NCBI GenBank assembly: GCA_030065615.1
Contig: JASJDR010000031.1
Location: forward strand, 1-49,948
Source: Xenococcus sp. MO_188.B8
GTDB taxonomy: Bacteria; Cyanobacteriota; Cyanobacteriia; Cyanobacteriales; Xenococcaceae
DNA: 49,948 nt
Direction: 5' to 3'
The translations under genes and the position numbers were made by a program. Positions 26,550 through 35,181 of this stretch are shown piece after piece (position 1 is the first letter of the stretch; the number at the start of each line of letters is the position of its first letter). A model generated the notes under the pieces. The model was given only the letters and a program-made list of their open reading frames with translations, was not told the origin of the DNA and ran no database searches.

Positions 26550-28190
26550 TTAACTGCTAACCTCAGCTAACATCTCTTCAAGATCTTCTTCCATATCTGA
26601 AGTTTCACTATCTATTCCATACTCGTAAGGTCCTGCCCATAAGACAGGCTCTTCTTCAAAGTTCTCAATAATTGGTGGAGAGGAAGTTTGCCATTCTAAA
26701 GTAAGAGCACGCCAAGGATTACGGGGTGCTTGTTTTCCTTTAAAGACACTCCAAACAATATTAATCACAAAAGGAAGAGTCGATATTGCCAAAATATAAG
26801 ACCCAATGGTAACTAACTGATTAATGCCAGCAAACTGGGGATCATACATCGCAACACGACGATTCATTCCTTGTAATCCCACAGAATGCATGGGTAAAAA
26901 AGTTAAGTTGAAGCCAATAAAAGTCAAAGCAAAGTGAATCCGACCTAAAGTTTCATTGACCATGCGCCCCGACATCTTAGGAAACCAATGGTACACTCCA
27001 GCAAATAAACCAAATACTGAACCACCAAATAGAACATAGTGGAAATGGGCAACCACGAAATAAGTATCATGGACATGGATGTCGAAAGGCACAGAAGCCA
27101 GCATAACTCCACTTAATCCCCCGATCAGGAAAGAAGACAGAAAACCAATGCCAAAAAGTAAAGCACTATTGAGATTCAATTTTCCGCCCCAAAGGGTAGC
27201 ACACCAGCTAAAAACTTTGATTCCTGTGGGAACAGCAATGATCATGGTAGTTGCCATAAAAAACATCCGTAACCATCCAGGAGTACCACTACTGAACATG
27301 TGATGTGCCCAAACAATTAAGCCCAAGAAACTGATTGCCAGACTAGAATAAGCGATCGCTCTATAACCAAAGATTGGTTTGCGGGCATGAACGGGTAATA
27401 CTTCGGATATTACGCCAAAAAATGGCAATATCATAATATATACAGCTGGATGGGAGTAAAACCAGAACATATGCTGGTACACAACCGGATCTCCTCCCCC
27501 TGTAGGATTGAAGAAAGAGGTGCCAGCAATCAAATCAAAGGATAATAAGATTAAAGCTGCCGCCAGTACTGGAGTACCTAATAAAACTAGAGCAGAAGTC
27601 GCCAGCATTGACCAGCAGAACAAAGGCATACTATGGATATCCATCTCAGGGATGCGCATCCTCAAAATTGTGGTGACAAAATTCATCGCCCCCAAAATTG
27701 AAGAAGTACCCAAAATCAGTAATGACATAATCCAAATTTCTTCTCCCCAGACTCCACTAACTATGCTGAGAGGTGGGTAGGATGTCCAACCTGCTTGAGG
27801 CGCCCCCACAAAAAAGCTCGATAATAACAGAACGCCCCCCGGAGGAACCATCCAAAATGCAACTGCATTAAGTCGCGGAAAAGCCATATCTTCAGCGCCA
27901 ATCATCAGAGGAATTAAAAAATTGGCAAAGGCAGCCCCTGCAGGCAGTATCCACAGGAACAACATAATTGTCCCGTGCATAGTCATAAATTGGTTATAGA
28001 CCTCTGGTTGGAGTAGATCAGGGTCAGGAGTGGCAAGTTCAGTACGCATGACTTCGGCTAAAAAACCCCCTACAAAGTAGAAGAAGAAGGCGGTCACTAA
28101 ATATTGAATGCCGATTACTTTATGGTCGGTACTAAAACCAAAATAATCTTGCCACTTTCTTGGTGGATGTTCGATTGCTATTGCTGACAT
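26550..28190 (-). CDS. ctaD: Cytochrome c oxidase subunit I, A2-type
   Basis: About 546 aa, twelve membrane helices. The heme and copper ligands are recognisable: His in Thr-Met-His-Gly-Thr-Ile-Met, the CuB loop Phe-Tyr-Ser-His-Pro-Ala-Val-Tyr (His-Tyr pair), Ala-His-His-Met-Phe, and His-Asp-Thr-Tyr-Phe-Val-Val-Ala-His-Phe-His-Tyr. The proton-channel Glu of the A1 class (His-Pro-Glu-Val-Tyr) is Ala here; the Tyr-Ser before the His marks the A2 class. The start is taken at Met-Ser-Ala-Ile-Ala (28190). The longer frame to 28232 runs into ctaC and reads through the repeat-like stretch TTAATTGTTGATTG. The C-terminal 40 residues are acidic. It lies 16 bp past ctaC. Confidence 0.95.
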   Translation of the reverse strand: MSAIAIEHPPRKWQDYFGFSTDHKVIGIQYLVTAFFFYFVGGFLAEVMRTELATPDPDLLQPEVYNQFMTMHGTIMLFLWILPAGAAFANFLIPLMIGAEDMAFPRLNAVAFWMVPPGGVLLLSSFFVGAPQAGWTSYPPLSIVSGVWGEEIWIMSLLILGTSSILGAMNFVTTILRMRIPEMDIHSMPLFCWSMLATSALVLLGTPVLAAALILLSFDLIAGTSFFNPTGGGDPVVYQHMFWFYSHPAVYIMILPFFGVISEVLPVHARKPIFGYRAIAYSSLAISFLGLIVWAHHMFSSGTPGWLRMFFMATTMIIAVPTGIKVFSWCATLWGGKLNLNSALLFGIGFLSSFLIGGLSGVMLASVPFDIHVHDTYFVVAHFHYVLFGGSVFGLFAGVYHWFPKMSGRMVNETLGRIHFALTFIGFNLTFLPMHSVGLQGMNRRVAMYDPQFAGINQLVTIGSYILAISTLPFVINIVWSVFKGKQAPRNPWRALTLEWQTSSPPIIENFEEEPVLWAGPYEYGIDSETSDMEEDLEEMLAEVSS

Positions 28191-28206
28191 GATTAATTTT
28201 TGATGG

Positions 28207-29106
28207 TTAATTGTTGATTGCTGATTGCTCACTACTCATTGCCACGGCTCCAGGAGTATCAGTTAGGGCAAAAGTATTATCTTGAATCCATTGCTCAAAA
28301 TCTTCTGGACTATCGACGGTCATTGTTGTTTTCATGCCGCCGTGAAAAGCGCCACAAAGTTCGGCACAAATTATAGGATAGTTCCCTAGGCGATTAGAAG
28401 TAAAAGTCAATTGCACTTCTCTTCCTGGAATTACATCTTGTTTGAGACGTAATTCGGGCAGCCAAAAGGCATGAATCACATCACTTGCAGTCATTTTCAG
28501 TTGCACCGGGCGATCAATCGGCACATGCATCTCTCCTGAAATGACTCCGCTTTCGGGATAGGTAAAAATCCAAGCATATTGCAGTCCCTGAACTTCAATA
28601 ACTAAAGGCTCAACATTAGGATCGCTGTTGGGGGAAGCCCCTAAACCAAGAGCAATAGATTTGTTATCAGAATTTAATGCGACTAATTGTCCATGGTCAT
28701 GATGTTCATGAGCCATTTGGGAACCACCATGATCCATTGATGCCATAGGATCTAGTCCTCCCATTTCGTTGTAGACTTCAAAACTATAAATAGCGAGAAT
28801 AAAAACAATTACTGTCGGAATTGCTGTCCAAACTATTTCTAAGGGCACATTGCCTTCTACCGGAGGACCATCGGTGGTATCCCCTTTCTGACGACGAAAT
28901 CTAATTACAGAATAGATTAAAACCCCTTCTATTAGGAGAAAGAGACCTGTTGAGATGGTCATCATCAAGTTGAACAGACCATCAACTTCTTGTGCCGTCT
29001 CTGATGCTGCAGCAGGCATTAGTCCGTGGTTTTGACCATACCAAAGACTAATCAAAGTCAGGATTATGCCTGCTAGTAAAGTAATAATGTTGCTAGGAAC
29101 TTTCAC
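28207..29106 (-). CDS. ctaC: Cytochrome c oxidase subunit II
   Basis: A 299-aa subunit with two N-terminal membrane helices and a periplasmic cupredoxin domain with the CuA centre: Val-Ile-His-Ala-Phe-Trp, then Cys-Ala-Glu-Leu-Cys-Gly-Ala-Phe-His-Gly-Gly-Met, giving two His, two Cys, Met and the Glu backbone ligand. It accepts electrons from cytochrome c6 or plastocyanin in cyanobacteria. A His/Met-rich insert (Met-Asp-His-Gly-Gly-Ser, His-Glu-His-His-Asp-His) at about residues 123-140 may help load copper. The last residues (Ser-Ser-Glu-Gln-Ser-Ala-Ile-Asn-Asn) are encoded by an AT-rich repeat-like stretch that continues into the ctaD leader. It is the first gene of the leftward operon. Confidence 0.95.
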   Translation of the reverse strand: MKVPSNIITLLAGIILTLISLWYGQNHGLMPAAASETAQEVDGLFNLMMTISTGLFLLIEGVLIYSVIRFRRQKGDTTDGPPVEGNVPLEIVWTAIPTVIVFILAIYSFEVYNEMGGLDPMASMDHGGSQMAHEHHDHGQLVALNSDNKSIALGLGASPNSDPNVEPLVIEVQGLQYAWIFTYPESGVISGEMHVPIDRPVQLKMTASDVIHAFWLPELRLKQDVIPGREVQLTFTSNRLGNYPIICAELCGAFHGGMKTTMTVDSPEDFEQWIQDNTFALTDTPGAVAMSSEQSAINN

Positions 29107-29530
29107 GGATTTTTCTCGGTTTGGTATTGGAGTTAACTATTTTGAGGACTGAATTTGAGGGTTAAAGATGAATGAAAAAATTAAATAAAATTGCAGTTCA
29201 AAAACTAATCCTTTCTTAGTACTAGGGTAATCCAAACTGGCAGCAAGAAATTGTATAACTGTACTATTTCTGTCAATTCTTTGGGATTTTTTAAGATCTT
29301 TTTTCTCACGTAAGGAATATCTTTTAATACATTTTTTTAGAGAATAGTTGGAATTTTAATCTTTTCTTTAGGTAGTGTATAGTTTCGTGAAGCAATTTTT
29401 AAAGCAATCTGAAGAATCTTCAAAACAATACATATGTAAACGAAGTCTCGTTACAGTAATAAGGAAGAATTTTAAATGTAAATAGCAATATTTTTTTTCA
29501 TAATAAAACAACTAATAATTCCTAATTTTC
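29107..29530. promoter_or_regulatory. Divergent control region of ctaCDE and ctaAB
   Basis: About 420 bp of AT-rich DNA between the leftward oxidase operon and the rightward heme A genes. Both promoters must be here. No operator or hairpin stands out. Confidence 0.5.
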
Positions 29531-30475
29531 ATGACAGATTCGGTATTTCAGAACCCACAAAAAAAAATAACCACCGAAGCTACACCGCAGATTTGGATTC
29601 GTCGCTTAGTATGGAAAATTGCGATCGCAACCCTATTATTGATGGCTGTTGGTAGTGCTACCAGAGTAATGAATGCGGGCTTGGCTTGTCCGGATTGGCC
29701 TTTATGTTATGGTCAACTAGTTCCGACCCAGCAGATGAATCTCCAAGTATTTTTGGAATGGTTTCACCGCCTGGATGCAGCCTTAATTGGCTTTAGCGCG
29801 ATCGCCTTATGCGGTTTATCCTGGTGGTGGCGTCGGGAATTACCCTCTTGGATACCCTATGGGGCAACGGTGGCACTTTTTACTATTGTTTTCCAGGGAA
29901 TTTTGGGTGCGTTAACCGTAACCCAATTACTACGGTTTGACATTGTGACTGCTCACTTGGCGATGGCTTTGCTGTTTTTCTGCATTCTTATTACCATTGG
30001 CGCATCATTAACAACCGTGTCTAGTAGTCCCACTATTCCTCGCTCTCTAGGCATTTCGGGTTTAATAGCTGCGACTTTAATTTATTTGCAGAGCTTACTC
30101 GGTGGTTTAGTGGCTTCTCGTTGGGCGTTACATCAATGCTTTGGCAGTTCTCAACTTTGTACCGTGATGAATAGCCATATTATCGGCGTTGTTCCGCCAA
30201 CCCTTGCGATCGCTTTTCTTAGTTGGCGAGCCTATCGGACACCCATATTGCCAAACAACCTCAATATTCTTTGGAAAGTCGCTGGTAGCTTAGTTATCTT
30301 GCAAATACTCCTGGGGATCGCCACTTTCTCCTTGCATCTCCAAGTTGAACCTTTAACAGTAACCCACCAAGCTGTTGGTGCAACTTTACTCGGAGTATTA
30401 GTTGCTTTTACTGTACTCGCATTTCGTAATTCCCAAAGTAGCAAGCAATACCAAACAACAGCAATTAAGAACTAA
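29531..30475 (+). CDS. ctaA: Heme A synthase
   Basis: A 314-aa membrane protein of the COX15/CtaA family, which oxidises the methyl group at C8 of heme O to the formyl group of heme A. Eight hydrophobic helices are seen, with the conserved His ligands in Phe-His-Arg-Leu-Asp-Ala (first half), Thr-Ala-His-Leu-Ala, His-Gln-Cys-Phe (second half) and Thr-His-Gln-Ala-Val-Gly. The two-fold pseudo-repeat with Gly-x-Ala-x-Arg-Val-Met-Asn-Ala-Gly-Leu-Ala-Cys-Pro-Asp-Trp-Pro at the N-terminus is typical. It is transcribed away from ctaCDE and forms a pair with ctaB 99 bp downstream, which supplies heme O. Confidence 0.94.
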   Translation: MTDSVFQNPQKKITTEATPQIWIRRLVWKIAIATLLLMAVGSATRVMNAGLACPDWPLCYGQLVPTQQMNLQVFLEWFHRLDAALIGFSAIALCGLSWWWRRELPSWIPYGATVALFTIVFQGILGALTVTQLLRFDIVTAHLAMALLFFCILITIGASLTTVSSSPTIPRSLGISGLIAATLIYLQSLLGGLVASRWALHQCFGSSQLCTVMNSHIIGVVPPTLAIAFLSWRAYRTPILPNNLNILWKVAGSLVILQILLGIATFSLHLQVEPLTVTHQAVGATLLGVLVAFTVLAFRNSQSSKQYQTTAIKN

Positions 30476-30574
30476 AGCTTAAAAATAGGCTTAATATCTT
30501 TTTTATTGAGCTTAAATACAACTAACAGACATCTAAAGCTTTATATTAGTCGAATTTGAGAAGAGAACAATTTT

Positions 30575-31501
30575 ATGCTCGGCACTAATACCGCCCGTTA
30601 CAGTCAAAATATCCTCGACACGATTCATAGTTATTATCAACTCACCAAACCGAGGATTATTCCTCTGTTGTTAATTACTACTGCCGCTTCAATGGCGATC
30701 GCATCATCGGGGAGAATTCAGCCCTTACTCTTACTGATCACTCTAATCGGAGGAACTCTAGCAGCCGCCTCCGCCCAAGTACTCAATTGCATCTATGATC
30801 GCGATATTGACTACACTATGGTGCGCACCAGAAAGCGCCCCCTTCCTTCAGGTAAAATCCACCCCCGTAATGCCCTCATCTTCGCTATTATTCTGGGATT
30901 ACTGGCTTTTTCCCTGCTCACTGTCTGGGTAAATCTGTTGGCAGCTTGTTTAGCTATGTCGGGTATTGTCTTCTATATGTTGATCTATACCCATTGGCTC
31001 AAACGTCACACCACCCAAAATATAGTCATTGGTGGTGCCGCAGGCGCAATTCCGCCCCTAGTTGGTTGGGCTGCGGTAACAGGAGATTTAAGCTTAGCTC
31101 CTTGGATTATTTTCACCCTGATTTTCCTCTGGACTCCACCCCATTTCTGGTCTTTAGCACTGATGATCAAGGATGATTATGCTCAAGTAGGAGTACCGAT
31201 GTTACCTGTCGTAGCAGGAGAATCAACTACTGCTAATCAGATTTGGATTTATAGTTTACTGACTGTTCCCTGTAGTTTATTATTAGTGTTTCCTTTGGGA
31301 ATTTCAGGATTATTCTATGGCGCGATCGCAGCTTATTTAGGATACGATCTTTTACGCAAATCTTGGCAGTTGAAACAAGAACCAACAGATAAACAATTAG
31401 CTCGTTCTTTGTTTAAATTTTCAATTATTTACATGATGTTGTTATGTGCAGCAATGGTAGTTGATAGTTTACCAATGATTCATAATTGGGTTAGTTTATA
31501 A
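30575..31501 (+). CDS. ctaB: Protoheme IX farnesyltransferase (heme O synthase)
   Basis: A 308-aa UbiA-family prenyltransferase that adds a farnesyl group to heme B. The first substrate motif is [15 protein letters not shown] with the Lys-Arg-Pro-Leu-Pro end, and the second acidic region lies in the loop after Leu-Met-Ile-Lys-Asp-Asp-Tyr. Nine hydrophobic helices are seen. Family marks include Leu-Thr-Lys-Pro-Arg and Trp-Thr-Pro-Pro-His-Phe-Trp. It works together with CtaA to make heme A for the oxidase encoded next door. The start at 30575 fits the family, 99 bp after ctaA. Confidence 0.94.
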   Translation: MLGTNTARYSQNILDTIHSYYQLTKPRIIPLLLITTAASMAIASSGRIQPLLLLITLIGGTLAAASAQVLNCIYDRDIDYTMVRTRKRPLPSGKIHPRNALIFAIILGLLAFSLLTVWVNLLAACLAMSGIVFYMLIYTHWLKRHTTQNIVIGGAAGAIPPLVGWAAVTGDLSLAPWIIFTLIFLWTPPHFWSLALMIKDDYAQVGVPMLPVVAGESTTANQIWIYSLLTVPCSLLLVFPLGISGLFYGAIAAYLGYDLLRKSWQLKQEPTDKQLARSLFKFSIIYMMLLCAAMVVDSLPMIHNWVSL

Positions 31502-31522
31502 ATCTAATTTTTTCTTCCGTAG

Positions 31523-31629
31523 GATGGGTTAGGCATAGCAATAATTTTGAAACTCTACTGATGAATGTTTAATTAATGCCGTAACCCATCATTTGTTTTA
31601 TCTCACGCAGAGGCGCAGAGGCGCAGAGA
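31523..31629. repeat. 9-bp inverted repeat and GGCGCAGA tandem
   Basis: GATGGGTTA (31,523-31,531) pairs with TAACCCATC (31,582-31,590). Just beyond, GCAGAGGC is repeated (31,607-31,629), a type of short repeat I know to be dispersed in cyanobacterial intergenic DNA. The first may end the ctaAB transcript. Confidence 0.55.
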
Positions 31630-31657
31630 GAGAATTTTTAGGAGCTTTATAAGGGTT

Positions 31658-34387
31658 ATGGCTAATGATTCTGGGATTAAAGTAGAAAATCGTCGTTCCA
31701 TATTACAAAAAGAGCTAAAAGTAGATTTCAAGAGTCTTTTATTAGCTGTGGGGAAAGGTGCAGTTAATGTTGGTTTTTTGCAATGGGATGACTTAGCAGA
31801 AAATGGAGTTGAACTATTAGAATCCTTGGGACTAGAAACTAAGCCAGAAGAGATCGCTGGTTTGCTAATAGTTCGTTCGATGAAGCAAGCCATAGCTAAT
31901 CTGATTAAAGAGTATGAGGCTTCATTAAGAGAAAAGCCTGAAAATTCAAAAGATTTATCTAATCAAATAAACTCTGCTATAAGTAATCAAGAATTAGTTA
32001 TCAATAGTGATTTTTTTGAGCATCCAGAACAGTTATTTCTAGTTTCAGAAATTCAAACAGCTTTTGCGGAATGGTTGAAAGCTTTTGTTGAGAAAGAGAT
32101 TGATGCGGAAAAAATTAGTAGTAGCTTTCCTGCTTATTTTGTCGAAGCTCTTAACGAAGAATGGTTGACCCGCAATCAAGAATATTCAGTTATTCAGGAA
32201 ATATTAGATACGCCATTTACTCAAGCAAACAAAAGACAACAACAATGGTTGCGTTATCGAGCCTGGTTACAAAAGCAGATAGAAGAACCAATGTTTGCAG
32301 AAGCCTTTGGCTTAAAACAAGTTTATGTTCCCTTAAGAGCTTATTACGTAGATAAAATTAAGCTGCCAGAAAATGAAGGAATAGAGCGCAGTCTAGATAG
32401 AGGCACAGAAAATAAAAGAAGAGCTGTTAAACTTCAAGAATCTCTAGATAAATGGTTGACAGAACAAAATAAAGATGATGCGATTCGTTTGATAACAGGT
32501 GGTCCTGGTAGCGGAAAATCTTCTTTTAGTAAAATTTTCGCAGCACAACGAGCAGCTAAAGGAGATATCCAGACATTATTTATTCCGCTACATAAATTTA
32601 GTCATGGGGATGATTTAGTCAAAGCAATTGGCGAATTTGCTCAAACTAATTGTTTTCTTTCTCATAACCCGATAGAAAGAGATAACGAAGATTTGCGATT
32701 GCTGATTATTTTTGATGGCTTAGATGAATTATCGATGCAGGGCAAAATTGCTGAAAATGCCGCTAAAGATTTTGTGGAAGCAGTCAGATTTTTGGTCTCA
32801 CAATTTAATTCTTATAAAACTCGTCTTCAGGTGATAATTAGCGGAAGAGAAGTAGTAATGCAAGCCAACCATAAACAACGTTATCCCCATCAACTTCTGT
32901 ATTTGCTGCCCTATTTTTTGAAAAGTGGCAAACAGTACTATATTGATATTGACGAAGAAAATATCTTGCAAGAAGACCAAAGGCAAGCTTGGTGGCGAAA
33001 TTATGGCAAGGCTAAAGGGAAAAATTACGACGGTTTACCTGATGAACTAGATCGAGATAATTTAGTTGATATTACAGCACAACCATTATTAAATTATTTG
33101 ATGGCTCTAAGCTTTGAACGCGATAAATTACAGTTTACTGCCGAGACAAATCTCAATGAAATCTATGCTGATTTGTTAGAAGCTGTCTATGAAAGAGGAT
33201 ATGAGAAGCATGTTTATCGTCCATTAGAAGGTATTAGGATAGAAGAATTTATCGGAATTCTCGAAGAAATTGCTTTGTCTTGTTGGCATGGCAACGGGAG
33301 AACGACAACGGTTAAAGAAATTGAGAATCATTGTGCCAAGAGCGGTTTAAGTCAAATTTTAATAAATTTTCAAAATAGCTTCGAGCAAGATTCCTCAGCA
33401 TGTATTACTCGTTTACTAGCAGCTTTTTATTTTCGTGAGAGTGGAGGCATTCGAGGCCAAGAAAAAACCTTTGAATTTACCCATAAAAGTTTTGGTGAAT
33501 ATCTCACTGCTAATCGTATTGTCGAAGAAGTTAGATATATCTATGAAGCTTTAGAAGAGAGAAAAAACCATTTTCGCAAAGGTTATGATGAGGTCGATGC
33601 TTTAGTGAGATGGGCTAATCTCTGCGGGCTTTCCCCAATAAGCGAATATTTATTTGATTTTGTTTGGGACGAAATTGAATTGATTTATGCAGAAGAACCT
33701 GAATTAGTTAAAAATTGGCAGAAAATGCTTTGTCACTTGATCGAGGTGATGTTAGCTAATGGAATGCCGATGGAAAAATTAGATCCTCGTCCTAATTATC
33801 AGGAAGAAAAGCGTCAAGCTCGTAATGCAGAAGAATCATTACTTGCAGTATTAAATGCTTGCGCGAGAACTACTAAAGAAATTTCCCAGATTAATTGGCA
33901 TTCTAAAGAAGCCTTAGGCTCTTGGATAGCTAGTTTGCAACCACAGAGAACAGGAATTAAAAATACTCTTACTTTTCAGTGTCTGAGTTTTTTAGATCTT
34001 GAAAACTCTATTTTATATATTAGAGATTTTCATCTAGTTAATTTTAAAAATAGCCATTTGCAAAAAGCAAAGTTTTATTCGGCTAATCTTGAGGGGGCTA
34101 ATCTTGAGGGGGCTAATCTTGAGAAAGCTATTCTTCAGAGAGCTAATCTTCAGGGAGCTAATCTTGAGGGGGCTAATCTTGAGAGAGCTAATCTTGAGAG
34201 AGCTATTCTTCAGAGAGCTATTCTTCAGAGAGCTAATCTTGAGGGGGCTCATCTTGAGGCGGCTAATCTTAGGAGAGCTAATCTTGAGGGGGCTCATCTT
34301 AGGAGAGCTAATCTTCAGGGAGCTAATCTTCAGGGAACAATTTTAGAAGGCAAAGATATTGCTGAAATTACGGTAGTAAGAAATTAA
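31658..34387 (+). CDS. NACHT NTPase with C-terminal pentapeptide repeats, putative immune receptor
   Basis: A 909-aa STAND ATPase. Residues 1-275 form an uncharacterised N-terminal region. The NACHT core has Walker A Gly-Gly-Pro-Gly-Ser-Gly-Lys-Ser-Ser (281-289) and Walker B Leu-Leu-Ile-Ile-Phe-Asp-Gly-Leu-Asp-Glu-Leu (first Asp at 353), with the small-residue NACHT variant Asp-Gly-x-Asp-Glu. Then Ile-Ile-Ser-Gly-Arg-Glu (sensor-like Arg) and a winged-helix-like region with Phe-Thr-His-Lys-Ser-Phe-Gly-Glu-Tyr-Leu follow, a phrase typical of NACHT proteins. The C-terminus (about 807-898) is a pentapeptide helix of 18 or so units (Ala-Asn-Leu-Glu-Gly and variants). Bacterial NACHT proteins are known anti-phage NLR homologues; this one sits beside a row of toxin-antitoxin genes. 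No cleaved effector domain is obvious, so the mode of killing is unknown. Confidence 0.85.
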   Translation: MANDSGIKVENRRSILQKELKVDFKSLLLAVGKGAVNVGFLQWDDLAENGVELLESLGLETKPEEIAGLLIVRSMKQAIANLIKEYEASLREKPENSKDLSNQINSAISNQELVINSDFFEHPEQLFLVSEIQTAFAEWLKAFVEKEIDAEKISSSFPAYFVEALNEEWLTRNQEYSVIQEILDTPFTQANKRQQQWLRYRAWLQKQIEEPMFAEAFGLKQVYVPLRAYYVDKIKLPENEGIERSLDRGTENKRRAVKLQESLDKWLTEQNKDDAIRLITGGPGSGKSSFSKIFAAQRAAKGDIQTLFIPLHKFSHGDDLVKAIGEFAQTNCFLSHNPIERDNEDLRLLIIFDGLDELSMQGKIAENAAKDFVEAVRFLVSQFNSYKTRLQVIISGREVVMQANHKQRYPHQLLYLLPYFLKSGKQYYIDIDEENILQEDQRQAWWRNYGKAKGKNYDGLPDELDRDNLVDITAQPLLNYLMALSFERDKLQFTAETNLNEIYADLLEAVYERGYEKHVYRPLEGIRIEEFIGILEEIALSCWHGNGRTTTVKEIENHCAKSGLSQILINFQNSFEQDSSACITRLLAAFYFRESGGIRGQEKTFEFTHKSFGEYLTANRIVEEVRYIYEALEERKNHFRKGYDEVDALVRWANLCGLSPISEYLFDFVWDEIELIYAEEPELVKNWQKMLCHLIEVMLANGMPMEKLDPRPNYQEEKRQARNAEESLLAVLNACARTTKEISQINWHSKEALGSWIASLQPQRTGIKNTLTFQCLSFLDLENSILYIRDFHLVNFKNSHLQKAKFYSANLEGANLEGANLEKAILQRANLQGANLEGANLERANLERAILQRAILQRANLEGAHLEAANLRRANLEGAHLRRANLQGANLQGTILEGKDIAEITVVRN
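34077..34345 (+). repeat. 15-bp direct repeats encoding the pentapeptide helix
   Basis: The unit GCTAATCTTGAGGGG and close variants (GCTATTCTTCAGAGA, GCTCATCTTGAGGCG) recur about 18 times. Identity at silent positions means the array grew by DNA-level duplication. None of the unit's frames has a stop, so long false frames appear on both strands. Confidence 0.9.
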
Positions 34388-34584
34388 TTCGGCAAAGGTT
34401 TTCCTGTAGCTTGTAAATTTAGAATTAACTCTTCCATCACTTCTAAACCATTTTGCAGCGCTTCTTGATAAGTATTCCCATCCGATACAGGCTGCATAAT
34501 TTCATTTTCAAAGTCGGGAAGATAAACGAAATAGCATTCATCTTCTTGACTCTGGATAATAGTAATTTGATATTTAGGATTCAT
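34384..34584 (-). CDS. hicB: HicB-like antitoxin
   Basis: A 66-aa protein of the HicB half-RNase-H fold: Tyr-Gln-Ile-Thr-Ile, Asp-Glu-Cys-Tyr-Phe-Val-Tyr-Leu-Pro-Asp-Phe, Gly-Asn-Thr-Tyr-Gln-Glu-Ala-Leu. Only the toxin-binding N-terminal domain is present, with no DNA-binding tail, as in the short HicB class. No intact HicA gene lies next to it, so it is an orphan antitoxin or an antitoxin to a distant toxin. The stop codon overlaps that of the NACHT gene by four bases on the opposite strand. A decayed copy sits 240 bp to the right, so the unit was duplicated. Confidence 0.82.
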   Translation of the reverse strand: MNPKYQITIIQSQEDECYFVYLPDFENEIMQPVSDGNTYQEALQNGLEVMEELILNLQATGKPLPN

Positions 34585-34812
34585 TTTTTGTCATTGTCAG
34601 AAGATTAATTGCGATAATGAAGTCTAGATTTTACGCGATCGCAAATTACCAGATTTTATGTGATCGCGTCTCCCTAAAATCATCTTATAACTACACTTCG
34701 TACTATAGTGCCATAGTAAAAATTGCAACTCAATACATTACCTTATCTGCGTTTATCTGTGTTCATCTGTGGATTATATTTAAACAGATATTAGTTTCCC
34801 GATCTCTAAAGT

Positions 34813-34997
34813 TTATCCTGTAGCTTGTAAGTTTAGATGAACTCTTCCATCACTTCTAACACATTTTGCAATGCTTCTTGATAAGTATCTCCATGCGATA
34901 CAGGCTACATAATTTCATTAGCAAAGTTGGGAAGAGAAACTAAATAGCATTCATCTTCTTGACTCCAAGCAATAGTAACTTGATATTTAGGATTCAT
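34813..34997 (-). pseudogene. Decayed HicB antitoxin copy
   Basis: Starts Met-Asn-Pro-Lys-Tyr-Gln-Val-Thr-Ile, the same as the intact copy, and keeps Ser-Gln-Glu-Asp-Glu-Cys-Tyr. Codon 31 is TAG where the intact copy has CAG (Gln), and a one-base loss near the end gives a second stop at 34,833. It overlaps the stop of the HicA-like frame upstream by 3 codons, the usual hicA-hicB arrangement. Confidence 0.75.
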
Positions 34998-35166
34998 CTT
35001 TTGCTCTCCTTATAGCTTCTTTGACCTGTTTTTCTAAATAAGCTTTAGCATCTGCTCCATCTTTACCAGGAAGATTTACTCTAATCGTAGTACCAGGATA
35101 TTGGTATATTGCATGACTTCCTTTGTCTCTGGTTATTGGTAAAGAAGGCAATAAGTTTAGCGATCG
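34987..35166 (-). pseudogene. HicA-like toxin fragment
   Basis: The open frame reads Arg-Asp-Lys-Gly-Ser-His-Ala-Ile-Tyr-Gln-Tyr-Pro-Gly, then Val-Asn-Leu-Pro-Gly-Lys-Asp. Gly-Ser-His with following basic/aromatic residues recalls the HicA catalytic His region (YcfA type). There is no ATG and the usual N-terminal helix is missing; a TAG lies in frame at 35,167-35,169. Only a TTG could start it. The stop overlaps the ATG of the decayed hicB. I read it as the truncated toxin partner, with moderate doubt about the family. Confidence 0.45.
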
Positions 35167-35181
35167 CTATTTACAATTTTC

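Noticed and set aside
26550..28232. ctaD start at 28,232
   Set aside because: It overlaps the ctaC end and reads repeat-like DNA; family alignment from memory favours 28,190.
34034..34346. Long open frames on both strands in the pentapeptide array
   Set aside because: The 15-bp unit has no stop in these frames, so length means nothing here; the NACHT frame is the real one.
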